Shown: in pieces, positions 47,769 through 59,468 of the stretch
Layout: every line of letters begins with the position of its first letter
How positions within the stretch are numbered: position 1 is the first letter of the stretch
Assembly (NCBI RefSeq): GCF_019656655.1
Contig: NZ_BPMV01000002.1
Span: 248,001-312,000 of the forward strand
DNA from: Tsukamurella sp. TY48
Lineage (GTDB): Bacteria > Actinomycetota > Actinomycetes > Mycobacteriales > Mycobacteriaceae
DNA: 64,000 nucleotides
Reading direction: 5' to 3'
Translations under genes and position numbers: made by a program
Notes under the pieces: model-generated
The model's database searches: none
What the model was told of the DNA's origin: nothing
What the model saw: only the letters and a program-made list of their open reading frames with translations

Positions 47769-48760
47769 CTATTCGGGCGCGGAACCCCCGTCGAAAGCGG
47801 CGAGGAGGCGTTGTGCGGCCAGCGCCGGGGTCAGGCTTCCGTCCTGCACTCCGGCCTCCACCTCGCCGCGCACGAAACGCACACCGTCGGACCGCTCGAC
47901 CCGGCCCAGCACGGCGTCGCGCACCATGGTCCAGGTCCACTCCACCTGCTGGTCGCGGCGGCGCCGGTCGAACTCCCCCGCGTCCCGCAGCGTCCGCTGG
48001 TGCCGCAGGATCTCGTCCCAGAACTCGGGGACGCCGGTGCCCTCCAAGGCGCTCATGGTGAGCACGGGCGGGCGCCACAGCGAGCCCTTCGGATGGATCA
48101 ACCGCAGCGCGCCGGACAGTTCGCGCGCGGCCACCCGGGCCTCCACGATGTGGTCACCGTCGGCCTTGTTCACCGAGACCACATCGGCGAGCTCCAGCAC
48201 GCCCTTCTTGATCCCCTGCAGTTGATCACCGGTCCGCGCCAGGGTGAGGAAGGCGAAGGTGTCCACCATGTTCGCCACCGTCACCTCGGACTGGCCCACA
48301 CCCACGGTCTCCACCAGGATCACGTCGAAGCCCGCCGCCTCGAGCAGCACGATCGTCTCGCGCGTGGCCTTGGCGACGCCGCCGAGGGTTCCGGAGGTCG
48401 GAGACGGCCGGATGTAGGCACGCGGGTTCACCGCGAGCGTCCCCATCCGCGTCTTATCGCCGAGGATCGAGCCGCCGCTGCGCGTGGACGACGGGTCCAC
48501 CGCGAGCACGGCGACTTTGTGCCCCAACGAGATCAGGTGATTGCCCAGGGCCTCGATCGTGGTCGACTTGCCCACCCCGGGAACGCCCGTGATCCCCACC
48601 CGGGTGGAGATCGGAGCGTCCGGTGCCGGCGTCAGCTCCAGCAGCAGTTCCTGCGCCAGCGCCTGGTGATCGGCCCGCCGCGACTCCACGAGCGTGATCG
48701 CCCGCGCCAGCACCGCCCGGGTGTCGGCCCGCACGCCCTCGGCGAGCTCGGAGACGGTGA

Positions 48761-48764
<4 letters not shown>
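47769..48764 (-). CDS. meaB: Methylmalonyl-CoA mutase-associated GTPase MeaB
   Basis: 331-residue G3E P-loop GTPase that loads and protects the adenosylcobalamin of methylmalonyl-CoA mutase. Motifs: Walker [19 protein letters not shown] (about residue 57), [20 protein letters not shown] (switch/Walker B region), [10 protein letters not shown] and the guanine-specific NKAD. GTG 48764 overlaps the mutase large-subunit stop (GTGA), so it is the last gene of a mutA-mutB-meaB operon. Confidence 0.95.
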
Positions 48765-50997
<2,233 letters not shown>

Positions 50998-50998
<1 letters not shown>

Positions 50999-52791
50999 CA
51001 CGCCCCCAATCGGGTGAGCAGGTCGTCGAGCACGGCAGCCGCGTCGATCTTCGCGTGCAGGTAGAAGTCGATCAGGCCGTCGCCCACGGTGCCCGGGGCG
51101 CCCGCCAGCAGCACGAGGTAGCCCTCGTCGCGGAGCGAGCGGGCCAGCGTCTCGCCCTCGTCGGCGTAGCCGCCGTCGGAACCCGCGAGGACCACGATCT
51201 TGGCGCCCGGCGAACCGTCCACGGTGGCGGTCCCGGCCACCTGCTCATCGGCGTCCAGCACGGTCTCGATGCCGCCGGAGGCCAGCAGGTTGGTCAGGAA
51301 GGTCGAGCGGCCGTTGTGCGCCGCGACGGAACCGATGGTCACCATCCGGATCCGCGGCCGCACGCCGTGTTCGCGCAGGAACGAATCCGAGCGCGTGCGG
51401 AGCGCCTCGAACGGGGCGGCGTAGGCGCGGAGCACGGGCCCGTTGGTGGCGGCCGACGGTGCGATCGGCGCCTCGGCGAGGTTCGGGAATTCGTTGACGC
51501 CGGTGAGCTTGCGGGCGCGGCGCGAGACCGCGGCGTCGCGGCGCTCGGCGGCCTCGCCGAGCCGGTTCGCGATGGTCTCGTCCTCGACGCCGCGGGCGAA
51601 GCCGCCGTCCCGCTCGACGGCCTGCAGCTCGGCCCATGCCGCGCGGGCGAGATCGTCGGTGAGGGATTCGACGTGCCAGGAACCGGCGCCGGGATCGGCG
51701 ACGCGGCCGAGGTTCGACTCCTCCAGGAGCAGGAGCTGGGTGTTGCGGGCGATGCGCCGGGAGAACGCCGGCGAGTACCCCTCGACGCCGCCGGGCAGGG
51801 CCGCGTCGTATCCGAGGGTGGTCACGTAATCGGCGCCACCCACGCCCGCGCCGAACGCGGCGACGGTGCCGCGGAGCATGTTCACCCACGGATCGCGCTG
51901 GCTGGTCGCGGCGAGCGAGGTCACCGCGTGCACCGGGGCGTTCCCCGCTTCGGGGTGCCCGAGCTGTTCCGCGACGCGGGCCCAGACGGTGCGCCAGGCG
52001 CGGATCTTGGCCAGCGTGAGGAACTGGTCGTCGGTGGCGGCCAGCCGGACCGTCACCTGGCCCAGTGCGGCGGCCACGGACAGTCCGGCGGCGGTGAGAG
52101 CGCGGATGTGGTCGAGGCCGGCGGCGGCCGCGAGGCCGAGTTCCTGGGCGCAGGTGGCGCCGGCGTTGTGCAGGTCGGCACCGTCGACCACGAGGGCGCG
52201 CACGTCCTCGGCCCGGGCGTCGGCCGTGCGGGCCAGCGCGACGGCCTCCTCGTCGGAGACATCGGAGCGACCGACCACGGCCGAGGTGAGCGGCGCGGCG
52301 CCGAGGCTGACGCGCACCAGGTCGGCACGGTACTGATCGCTCCGGGCGGCGGTGTCGAGCGCGGCGAGCACCTGGTCGGCCGCCTCGACGGCGTGCGAAC
52401 CGGCGGTGAGCAGGATCGGAGCCATGTCCGGGTACACGCCGTCGAGCAGGACGCCGGGGTCGCGCCGGGTGATCCACAGCGCGCTCGCGCCGGATTCGAG
52501 GGCGCCCAGGACATCGGCCGCGTCGGTCTCGGGTCCGAAGACCTCGGCCACGCGCCATCCCAGGCGGACATCGGGCGTCGGCGAACCGCCGCGGGTGTAC
52601 GGGTACGCCCCCGGCAAGGGGGCCTCGGGCAGTTCGTCGCGCTGCGAGTACAGCGGCGCGATGAGGACGCCGTCGTCCTCGGTGGGGGTGGTCAGGGCCG
52701 CGATCGGATCCTCCGGCGGCGTTCCGCCGCGCGACTTCGCGAGCACCGCGCCGACCGATTCGCGCCATGCATCGTAGGGATTGTCTGCCAC
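50998..52791 (-). CDS. mutA: Methylmalonyl-CoA mutase small subunit
   Basis: 597 residues from GTG 52791, with a GGAGG Shine-Dalgarno sequence. Homologous to the large subunit but lacks the B12 lower-ligand motif: the equivalent region reads [27 protein letters not shown], without DxHxxG. It forms the structural half of the heterodimer. Its barrel motifs are [34 protein letters not shown] in outline (about residues 347-380). First gene of the operon; 151 bp to the divergent TVP38-like gene. Confidence 0.95.
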
Positions 52792-52928
52792 GCGCCCTCC
52801 TCACCTGTGGCCCAGCACACCTGCGGGCCTGTGGCGCCGTGCCATCACAGCGGCGTCCGAGAACTCACGTTAACTGATTCGACTATCTACGCCCCAGTAG
52901 GGTCGCGCCGCTGCGCCGGTCAGGCGCG

Positions 52929-52934
52929 TATCTT
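52929..52934 (+). promoter_or_regulatory. -10 box TATCTT, leaderless start of TVP38-like gene
   Basis: TATCTT ends 8 nt before GTG 52943. Confidence 0.55.
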
Positions 52935-52942
52935 GGCTCGAC

Positions 52943-53632
52943 GTGGGTGCCAACGAAACTCGGTTCCGTCCCGGCGACCGGTCGTTGGTGATCCGGGCGG
53001 TGATCGGCTGCGCGGTCGTGCTCACCGTGGTGGCGGCGGGCCTGTTGCTGCCCCATCCCGCCCCGTCGACGATCCGGGCCTGGGCCGATTCGACGGGACC
53101 GTGGTTCCTGGCGCTGTTCTTCCTCACGCACGTCGTGGTCACGGTGTTCCCGATCCCGCGCACGATGTTCACGGTGTCGGCCGGATTCCTGTTCGGCCCC
53201 GTCGTGGGCATCACCGTGTGCATGACGGCGTCGACGCTCGCCGCGGTGATCGCCTTCCTCGGGGTGCGCGCGATCGACCGGCGCTATCCGTCGGAGGTGA
53301 TCGCGCGGGTCCGCGAACACCCGGCCTACGCGCCGATCGCCGCCCGTCTGCGCACCCGGGGATGGCTCGCGGTGGGATCGCTGCGGCTCATCGCACCGGC
53401 GCCGTTCTCGCTGGTCAACTACGCGTCCGCGCTCTCGCCGGTCCGGTTCTGGCCGTACACGGTGGCGACGGTGGCCGGCCTCGCCCCCGGAACCATCGCC
53501 GTGGTGCTGCTGGGCGATGCGCTCACCGGCCGGTCCGAACCCTGGCTGGTGGCGATCAGCATCGGCCTGATGTCGATCGGACTGCTCGGCCTGGTCGCCG
53601 ACGCCCGGATGCCCGCAAGCCGTAAGCCTTGA
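52943..53632 (+). CDS. TVP38/TMEM64 (DedA-like) membrane protein
   Basis: 229 residues with about six hydrophobic segments. The VTT domain shows as FLTHVVVTVFPIPRTMFTVSAGFLFGP (re-entrant loop with Pro residues, about residues 59-85), GWLAVGSLRLIAPAPFSLVNYASALSPV and TVAGLAPGTIAVVLLG. Such proteins move or handle lipids in membranes; the substrate is unknown. It stands alone: divergent from mutA and convergent with the phosphonatase-like gene, 28 bp apart. Confidence 0.85.
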   Translation: MGANETRFRPGDRSLVIRAVIGCAVVLTVVAAGLLLPHPAPSTIRAWADSTGPWFLALFFLTHVVVTVFPIPRTMFTVSAGFLFGPVVGITVCMTASTLAAVIAFLGVRAIDRRYPSEVIARVREHPAYAPIAARLRTRGWLAVGSLRLIAPAPFSLVNYASALSPVRFWPYTVATVAGLAPGTIAVVLLGDALTGRSEPWLVAISIGLMSIGLLGLVADARMPASRKP

Positions 53633-53660
53633 TCAGGGGCAGCGCAAGCGTCTGAGCTTG

Positions 53661-54353
53661 CTAGCGGAGTCCGAGGAGCGCCGGGAGGTCGACGACGCCG
53701 CCGAGCACGTGGTCGGCACCGGCCGTCGCGAGTGCCTCGGGATCGGCCTTCCCAGTGAGCACGCCCACCGAGATGGCACCGGCGTTGTTCGCCGCCTGCA
53801 CGTCGACGGCGGTGTCCCCCGCCGCCAGCACGCGGCGGACGTCGCGGGCGCCCGTCTTCTCCATCGCGCGGTGGATCAGGTAGGGCGCCGGGCGGCCCGC
53901 CGCGACATCGGAGGTGGTGACCACCGCGTCGACGGTCGCTTCGGGATCGTCGCCGATCCGCCACCCCAGGGCGGCGAGTAGTGGGTAGGCCACGGCGTCG
54001 TCGAATCCGGTGGTCAGGGCCACCGGGATACCGCGCCCGCGGAGCTCGGCGAGCGCTTGCGGCACACCGTCGATCGCGGTGGGTGGGGTGCCGGCGTAGG
54101 CCTGCCCGAGGCGCTCCCGGAAGCGCTCGAACCCGGCGGCGACGCGCTCGGCGGTGGGCTCGACACCTCCGATCCGCAGCAGGTTGGTGATAGCCTCGAC
54201 CTTGTCGGTCCCCATCCAGGCCTGCAGATCCGGCTGCGCAACCGGGGCTCCGCCGTCCTCGACCGCGCCGCGCAGCGCCTCGTAGACCGCACCGCCGTCG
54301 TCGATCGTGGTTCCGGCCATGTCGAGGGCGACGAGGTCGACGGGAACGGTCAT
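53661..54353 (-). CDS. Phosphonatase-like HAD hydrolase (PhnX-like)
   Basis: 230 residues of the HAD superfamily, phosphonoacetaldehyde-hydrolase type. Motif I is LDMAGTTID (nucleophile D11, with Ala at +2 as in PhnX), followed by MGTDKVEAI where K51 occupies the place of the PhnX Schiff-base Lys (MGxxK), then TTGFDD (motif II), GRPAPYLI (motif III) and AAGDTAVDVQAANNAG (motif IV). Expected reaction: phosphonoacetaldehyde to acetaldehyde and phosphate. ATG 54353 overlaps the GntR stop (ATGA) and has AGGAG. The context of an FAD oxidase and ABC importer supports this role. Confidence 0.85.
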   Translation of the reverse strand: MTVPVDLVALDMAGTTIDDGGAVYEALRGAVEDGGAPVAQPDLQAWMGTDKVEAITNLLRIGGVEPTAERVAAGFERFRERLGQAYAGTPPTAIDGVPQALAELRGRGIPVALTTGFDDAVAYPLLAALGWRIGDDPEATVDAVVTTSDVAAGRPAPYLIHRAMEKTGARDVRRVLAAGDTAVDVQAANNAGAISVGVLTGKADPEALATAGADHVLGGVVDLPALLGLR

Positions 54354-55114
54354 GCGTTTCTCCTGACGGGAAGGGATCGGAGCGTCGCCGCGGGTGCGGC
54401 GAAGAGGCGGTTCTCGACGGTCACGGTGGTCACGCCGGGCACATACCGGTCCTCGGAGTACTCGACGACGTCGCCTGCGGAATCAGTGGTGATCCGGCGG
54501 ACCCGCAGCAGCGGAGATCCTTCCGGCACTGCGAGATCTGTGGCGTCCTCGACGGTGGCGGCCACTGCGTCGAGCTGATGGGTCGAGGCGAAGAGATCAG
54601 CGCCCGCGTCGAGCAGGAATCGGTTCACGGATCCGGAATCCGGGTCGAACTCCATCAGGCGGCGGCCCAGTTCCCAGGTGAAGTACATCTCCTCGCGCAA
54701 GGCGGGCGCACCGTCGAGCGTGCGGACCCGGCGCAGTTCCAGGACCGGGTCTCCCGCCGCCACCTGCAGCCGTTCCGCGATCTCCTCGGTGGCGGGAATC
54801 CGGGCCTGGAGGGTGGTGCGCTGTCCCGGCTCACGGCCCTGCTCGGTGGCCCACGCGGTGAACGATCCCAGCGCACTGGCGGAATGGCTCGGCACGTTCC
54901 GGCGCACCACCGGCGAGCGCCCCTGTCCGCCGACGATCAGGCCCTCGGCGCGCAGGGTCGCCAGGGCTTGCCGCACCGGACCACGCGAGGTGCCGAACTC
55001 CTCACACAGGGAGGCCTCGCTGGGCGCCTGCTCACCCTCCGGCCAGTCCCCCGAACCGATCCGCGTGCGGAACTCGGCCGCGAGACGTTGGTGGAGCGGC
55101 TGACCTGCTGTCAT
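54350..55114 (-). CDS. GntR/UTRA family regulator of the phosphonate locus
   Basis: 254 residues from ATG 55114. N-terminal winged helix (GEQAPSEASLCEEFGTSRGPVRQALATLRAEGLI in outline, about residues 27-60) and a UTRA ligand domain with the conserved ELRRVRTLDGAPALREEMYF region. The longer frame to 55405 is rejected because a perfect -10 box sits 7 nt before 55114. It overlaps the phosphonatase gene by 4 bp and is divergent from the oxidase-importer genes. Two related CTTGTATA sites in the gap suggest autoregulation and control of both sides. Confidence 0.88.
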   Translation of the reverse strand: MTAGQPLHQRLAAEFRTRIGSGDWPEGEQAPSEASLCEEFGTSRGPVRQALATLRAEGLIVGGQGRSPVVRRNVPSHSASALGSFTAWATEQGREPGQRTTLQARIPATEEIAERLQVAAGDPVLELRRVRTLDGAPALREEMYFTWELGRRLMEFDPDSGSVNRFLLDAGADLFASTHQLDAVAATVEDATDLAVPEGSPLLRVRRITTDSAGDVVEYSEDRYVPGVTTVTVENRLFAAPAATLRSLPVRRNA

Positions 55115-55117
55115 GAC

Positions 55118-55131
55118 CTTGAGTATACAAG
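55118..55131. promoter_or_regulatory. GntR operator site A
   Basis: CTTGAGTATACAAG, an inverted repeat (CTTG-N6-CAAG), covers the -10 box of the regulator's own gene. Confidence 0.6.
55122..55127 (-). promoter_or_regulatory. -10 box TATACT, leaderless start of gntR-type gene
   Basis: Minus-strand TATACT ends 7 nt before ATG 55114 and lies inside operator site A. Confidence 0.65.
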
Positions 55132-55204
55132 TGCGCCTGGCATCAACGAGGTCGATGCATGAACGGTCGATGAACGAATATCTACACGGATGTACGCCGG
55201 GACA

Positions 55205-55219
55205 ACTTGTATAGACATC
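55205..55219. promoter_or_regulatory. GntR operator site B
   Basis: ACTTGTATAGACATC shares ACTTGTATA with the minus strand of site A and contains TGTNTANACA symmetry. It is about 87 bp away and 50 bp upstream of the oxidase ATG. Confidence 0.5.
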
Positions 55220-55268
55220 TACCGCAGGGGCTTGTTCGAAACGGGGTGCGCACGCCAAGCTCGACGAC

Positions 55269-56372
55269 ATGGACAGCGCAGCGGACATCGTGATCGTGGG
55301 AGCCGGCGTCGTGGGACTCGCCCACGCGGCCGAAGCCCTCGCCCGCGGCCTGCGCGTGACGGTGCTGGAGCGCGATGCCCGCGCCGTGGGCGCCTCCGTA
55401 CGCAACTTCGGTCACGCCTGTGTCACCGGGCAGTCCGGCGACCTCGCCGAGCTCGCCCACCTCGCGCGGGAGCGGTGGCTCGACCTCGACGACCGCGCCC
55501 GGCTCGGTGTCCGCGCGACCGGCGGACTCGCCGTCGCACGTCACGCCACCGAGCTCGCCGTCCTCGAAGAACTCGCCGCCGCCCGGCCCGGCGACGTCGA
55601 GCTGCGCACCGCCGCGTCCACCCGCTTCGAGCTCCCCGGCGGCGCCGACGACATCGTGGGAGGCGCAGCGCTCCTGGCGGACCTGCGCGTCGACCCGCGG
55701 ACCACCGTCGGGCGCCTCGCCGCATGGATCGACGCCCAGGATCGCGCCGCGGTCCTCTTCCGCACTGCCTACCTCGGCTTCGACGGCACCCACGCCGTCA
55801 CCAGCCGCGGCCGGATCTCTACCGACCGCGTGATCGTCTGCGTCGGCCACGATCTCGACCACCTCTACCCGGAGACGGCGGAGGAACACCGGATCGACCG
55901 CTGCGCCCTGCAGATGGCGCGTGCCGCCGACCCGGGTGCGCCGATCACCCCCGCGGTACTCACCGCGACCTCGCTGCTGCGCTATCCGGCCTTCGCCGGT
56001 ACCGCCGCCGCAGGCGCGCTCCGCGACCGGATGCGCGCCGAGCGACCCGACCTGCTCGACATCGACGCCAACGTCATGTTCACCCAGCGGCCCGACGGCA
56101 CGCTGCTCATCGGCGACTCGCACCACACCGAGGCCACCGTGGCTCCCTTCCTCGACGAGACGATCGCGGACACCCTGCGCACCGAGGTGGCACGGGTGCT
56201 CGGGATCGCGGATCTGCGGATCGTCGAACGGTGGCAGGGCGTGTACGCCTCCAGTCCGCTCCGCCCCTACGTCGTCGCCGAGCCGCAGCCGGGACTCCAT
56301 GTGCGCGTGGTGACCTCGGGTGTCGGCATGACCATTGCGCACGGGCTCGCCCGCCGCCACTTCCCCGCCTGA
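55269..56372 (+). CDS. FAD-dependent oxidase of phosphonate loci (TIGR03364/PbfD-like)
   Basis: 367 residues of the DAO/glycine-oxidase fold. N-terminal IVIVGAGVVGLAHAAEALARGLRVTVLERD (FAD Rossmann, residues 6-35), SVRNFGHACVTGQSGD, and C-terminal GVYASSPLRPYVVAEPQPGLHVRVVTSGVGMT in outline. This oxidoreductase type accompanies phosphonatase-like HAD genes, and studied relatives oxidise 2-aminoethylphosphonate or its N-methyl form to phosphonoacetaldehyde. Here it would replace the PhnW transaminase. ATG 55269; the ABC importer genes follow on the same strand. Confidence 0.82.
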   Translation: MDSAADIVIVGAGVVGLAHAAEALARGLRVTVLERDARAVGASVRNFGHACVTGQSGDLAELAHLARERWLDLDDRARLGVRATGGLAVARHATELAVLEELAAARPGDVELRTAASTRFELPGGADDIVGGAALLADLRVDPRTTVGRLAAWIDAQDRAAVLFRTAYLGFDGTHAVTSRGRISTDRVIVCVGHDLDHLYPETAEEHRIDRCALQMARAADPGAPITPAVLTATSLLRYPAFAGTAAAGALRDRMRAERPDLLDIDANVMFTQRPDGTLLIGDSHHTEATVAPFLDETIADTLRTEVARVLGIADLRIVERWQGVYASSPLRPYVVAEPQPGLHVRVVTSGVGMTIAHGLARRHFPA

Positions 56373-56434
56373 TCCCTCCCCGACCAGAACACCCTCTTCC
56401 ACCGCTTCCGACCTCCCTCGAAGGGCGATATCCC

Positions 56435-57466
56435 ATGCGCATCACCCGATCCCTCACCGCGGCGGTCACCGTCGCCGCCGTCCTCGCCGTCTCCGCGTGC
56501 GGCGGCACCGGCGGCGGGTCCGGCTCCGCCGACACCGTGACCGTTTACAGCGCCGACGGCCTGGCCGACTGGTACAAGGCCGAATTCGCCGAGTTCACCA
56601 AGCAGACCGGGATCAGCGTCTCGCTCGTGGAGGCGGGCTCCGGCGAGGTGGTCTCGCGCGCCCAGAAGGAGAAGGCCAACCCTCAGGTCGACGTGCTCGT
56701 CACCCTGCCGCCGTTCATACAGCAGGCGCAACAGCAGGGTTCGCTCGCGCCCGCCGGAATCGACACCGGCTCGGTGCCCGCCGAGCTCAAGGCGAAGGAC
56801 GGCACCTACTTGGCCGTGGTCAACAACTACTTCGCGATGATCCGCAACACCGCCGCGCAGCCCAAGCCCACCGACTGGGCCGAATTCACCGGCCCCGCGT
56901 ACAAGCAGAAGATCCAGTACTCCACGCCCGGCAAGGCCGGTGACGGCACCGCCCTCCTGCTACTGCTCCAGCAGATCATGGGCGAAGAGGCCGCGCTCGC
57001 CTACCTCACCGATGTGCAGCCCAACAACGTCGGTCCGTCGACGTCCACCGGCAAGCTCGGCCCGAAGGTCTCGAAAGGCGAACTGAGCGTTGCAAATTCG
57101 GATGTGCAGATGGCGCTCGCCGCGATCGCCGCTGACAAGGTGGCCTACGAGGTCTTCTACCCGTCCTTCGCTGGGAAGCGCAGCACGCTCCCGCTGCCCT
57201 ACTACATGGGGCTCGCGGACAAGGCGCCGCACGCCGCGAACGGCACCAAGCTCATGGAGCACCTGCTGTCCAAGGACGTCCAGCAGAACGTTCCCGCCCG
57301 CGCCTGGGGCGCCCCGGTACGCACCGATGTCACCCCATCGGGCCCGCAGTGGGACGCTTTCCGCGCAGCGATCGACGGCGTCGAGATCTGGTACCCGAAC
57401 TGGGATCAGGTACTCACCGGGCTCGACGCTGATATCAAGGCCTACGAGAAGGCCACCGGCCAGTGA
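56435..57466 (+). CDS. Phosphonate ABC transporter substrate-binding lipoprotein
   Basis: 343 residues with a lipoprotein signal peptide (lipobox VSACG, Cys about residue 21) and a Gly/Ser linker. The mature domain is an extracellular solute-binding family 1-like fold starting TVTVYSADGLADWYKAEFAEF, as in 2-aminoethylphosphonate- or iron-type binding proteins. Placement between the AEP oxidase and ABC genes decides the AEP assignment. ATG 56435 has GAAGGGCG upstream. Its stop overlaps the ATPase start (GTGA). Confidence 0.85.
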   Translation: MRITRSLTAAVTVAAVLAVSACGGTGGGSGSADTVTVYSADGLADWYKAEFAEFTKQTGISVSLVEAGSGEVVSRAQKEKANPQVDVLVTLPPFIQQAQQQGSLAPAGIDTGSVPAELKAKDGTYLAVVNNYFAMIRNTAAQPKPTDWAEFTGPAYKQKIQYSTPGKAGDGTALLLLLQQIMGEEAALAYLTDVQPNNVGPSTSTGKLGPKVSKGELSVANSDVQMALAAIAADKVAYEVFYPSFAGKRSTLPLPYYMGLADKAPHAANGTKLMEHLLSKDVQQNVPARAWGAPVRTDVTPSGPQWDAFRAAIDGVEIWYPNWDQVLTGLDADIKAYEKATGQ

Positions 57467-58620
57467 CCCGCCCGGAAGGCGTGATCCGCGCGCCGCGGGG
57501 ACTCGCCGACGACGAGGTGGACCGCACCGTCCGCCGTCGAGCGGCGGTGCGGCTGGACCGGGTGAGCGTGCGTTACGGCGACACGACGGCGCTGCGCGAG
57601 TGCAGCTTCGAGGTTGCCCGCGGTGAGACCGTGGCACTGCTCGGTCCGTCCGGATCGGGAAAGTCGACGGCGCTCAAGGCGATCGCCGGCTTCGAGCAGG
57701 TGGCCTCGGGCTCCGTGACGATCGACGGGCGCGATGTGACGCGCCTCTCGCCCGCCAAGCGCGGAATCGGCATCGTGGTGCAGAGCTACGCCCTCTTCCC
57801 GCACATGACGGTCCGCAAGAACGTCGCCTTCGGCCTCACGGCCCGCGGCGCCGACCGCGCCTCCGTCGCGCCTCGCGTCAACGAGGTGCTCGCGATGGTG
57901 GGGATGAGCGACTACGCCGACCGGCTGCCCGCGCAACTGTCCGGCGGACAGCAGCAGCGCGTCGCGATCGCCCGCGCGCTCGCGACCCGTCCCGGCGTGA
58001 TCCTGCTCGACGAGCCGCTCTCGGCACTCGATGCGGGCATGCGCAAGGACATGCTCGGCGAGTTGCAGCGGCTGCGTGCCGAACTCCCCGAGGTCGCCAT
58101 GGTCTACGTGACCCACGATCAGAGCGAGGCGCTGGCGCTCGCGGACCGGATCGCCGTGATGCGGGATGCGCGGCTGGAGGCCATCGGGAGCACCGTGGAG
58201 CTCTTCCACACTCCGCCGACCGCCTTCACCGCCACCTTCCTCGGCGGCGCCGATGTGCTCGCGGTCAGCGACGTCCGCGACGACGGGCTCGGATTGCGCG
58301 CCGCCTACGGATCCGCCGTCCTCACCACCACGCGCACGGCGCCGGCCGGAGCGGACCGGATCGGCTTCGCGGTGCGCCCGTGGGCGTGGCGATTCACCCG
58401 CACCGCACCGGCCAACGGCGTGCGCGTGACCGTCGAACAGGAGCAGTGGCGCGGCGCCGTCCGGCATCTCACCGCACGGGTCGCGGATACCGGCCAGTGC
58501 ATCGGCGTGGACGTCCCGGTGCTCACCGAGGCGCCGATGAAGGCCGAGACGCTCTGGGCCGCAGTCGACCCCGCCGAGGTCATGGTGATCCCGCTCGACG
58601 AGGCGGGGGCATCCGCATGA
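57463..58620 (+). CDS. Phosphonate ABC transporter ATP-binding protein
   Basis: 385 residues. Walker A GPSGSGKSTAL (about residue 63), Q-loop VVQSYALFPHMTV, ABC signature LSGGQQQRVAIARAL, Walker B VILLDEPLSALDAGM and the switch His in VTHDQSEA. The C-terminal 110 residues form a TOBE-type domain as in spermidine/AEP importers. GTG 57463 overlaps the binding-protein stop; its own stop overlaps the next ATG (ATGA). Confidence 0.93.
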   Translation: MTRPEGVIRAPRGLADDEVDRTVRRRAAVRLDRVSVRYGDTTALRECSFEVARGETVALLGPSGSGKSTALKAIAGFEQVASGSVTIDGRDVTRLSPAKRGIGIVVQSYALFPHMTVRKNVAFGLTARGADRASVAPRVNEVLAMVGMSDYADRLPAQLSGGQQQRVAIARALATRPGVILLDEPLSALDAGMRKDMLGELQRLRAELPEVAMVYVTHDQSEALALADRIAVMRDARLEAIGSTVELFHTPPTAFTATFLGGADVLAVSDVRDDGLGLRAAYGSAVLTTTRTAPAGADRIGFAVRPWAWRFTRTAPANGVRVTVEQEQWRGAVRHLTARVADTGQCIGVDVPVLTEAPMKAETLWAAVDPAEVMVIPLDEAGASA

Positions 58621-59468
58621 GCACCGCTGTCGTCCGGCCGCTCATCCCGGCGGGCGTCGGTGTGCCGCGCTGGGTGTGGGCCCTTCCGCCGGTCGCCCTC
58701 ATCCTCGTGGCCGTGGTGTACCCGCTGACCGGGATCGTCGCGCGGACCTTCACCGATAAGGCCGAGCGCCCGGCCGGCCTGGCCACGTGGCGCGAAACCC
58801 TCAGCGAAGGCGCAGTTCTCCGGGCGCTGGGCACCACCGTGCAGGTCGCGGCCCTGTCCACGATCGGCTGCCTGGTCGCGGGGACCTTCCTGGCGCTGGT
58901 CCTCGCCTTCGTCCCGTTCCCGGGTTCCCCGGCGGTGGTGCGGCTCATCGAGGTGGTGGTCTCCTTCCCGAGCTTCCTGATCCCGCTCGCCCTGGGAGTG
59001 CTGCTCGGCCCGGTGGGCGTGGTGAACGCGGCCGTCTCACCGCTCGGGCTCTCGACGGGATCGTTCACCACCTCGCTGTGGGGCGTCGTGCTGGCGGAGA
59101 TCGCCTTCTACACACCGTTCGTGGTGCGACCGATGCTCGCCGCCTTCGGGCAAGTGCCGACGGCGCAGATCGATGTGGCCTCGTCGCTGGGTGCGGGCCC
59201 GCTGCGGATCGTCGCCCGGGTGATCCTGCCCGCCGCGTTCCCCGCCCTCGCGGCCGCCGCCTCGCTGACCTTCCTGCTCACACTCAACGAGTTCGGGATC
59301 GTGCTGTTCACCGGCGCCAAGGATGTGATCACGCTGCCGATGCTGGTGTACACCCGCTCGATCGTGGGGCAGGACTTCGCGACCGCGGCCGTGCTCGCCA
59401 CGGTCCAGCTCGCGATCTCGGTGGCGGTCTACCTGCTGTACCGCTCGCTCACCCGGAAGGTCCGCTGA
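58617..59468 (+). CDS. Phosphonate ABC transporter permease 1
   Basis: 283 residues with six predicted membrane helices and the EAA loop VASSLGAGPLRIVARVILPAAFPAL (about residues 185-209), which docks on the ATPase. ATG 58617 is set by the ATGA overlap with the ATPase stop; the longer frame (58380) would lie inside the ATPase gene. Its stop overlaps the next ATG as TGATG. Confidence 0.9.
   Translation: MSTAVVRPLIPAGVGVPRWVWALPPVALILVAVVYPLTGIVARTFTDKAERPAGLATWRETLSEGAVLRALGTTVQVAALSTIGCLVAGTFLALVLAFVPFPGSPAVVRLIEVVVSFPSFLIPLALGVLLGPVGVVNAAVSPLGLSTGSFTTSLWGVVLAEIAFYTPFVVRPMLAAFGQVPTAQIDVASSLGAGPLRIVARVILPAAFPALAAAASLTFLLTLNEFGIVLFTGAKDVITLPMLVYTRSIVGQDFATAAVLATVQLAISVAVYLLYRSLTRKVR

Noticed and set aside
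52792-52942. Possible cobalamin riboswitch upstream of mutA
   Set aside because: I see no B12-box-like conserved core in the 151-bp gap; only short repeats of CCTGTGG/CCTGCGG type.
53644-53661. Hairpin GCAAGC-N6-GCTTGC between the convergent TVP38-like and phosphonatase genes
   Set aside because: The stem is only 6 bp and no run of T follows on either strand, so I do not call it a terminator.
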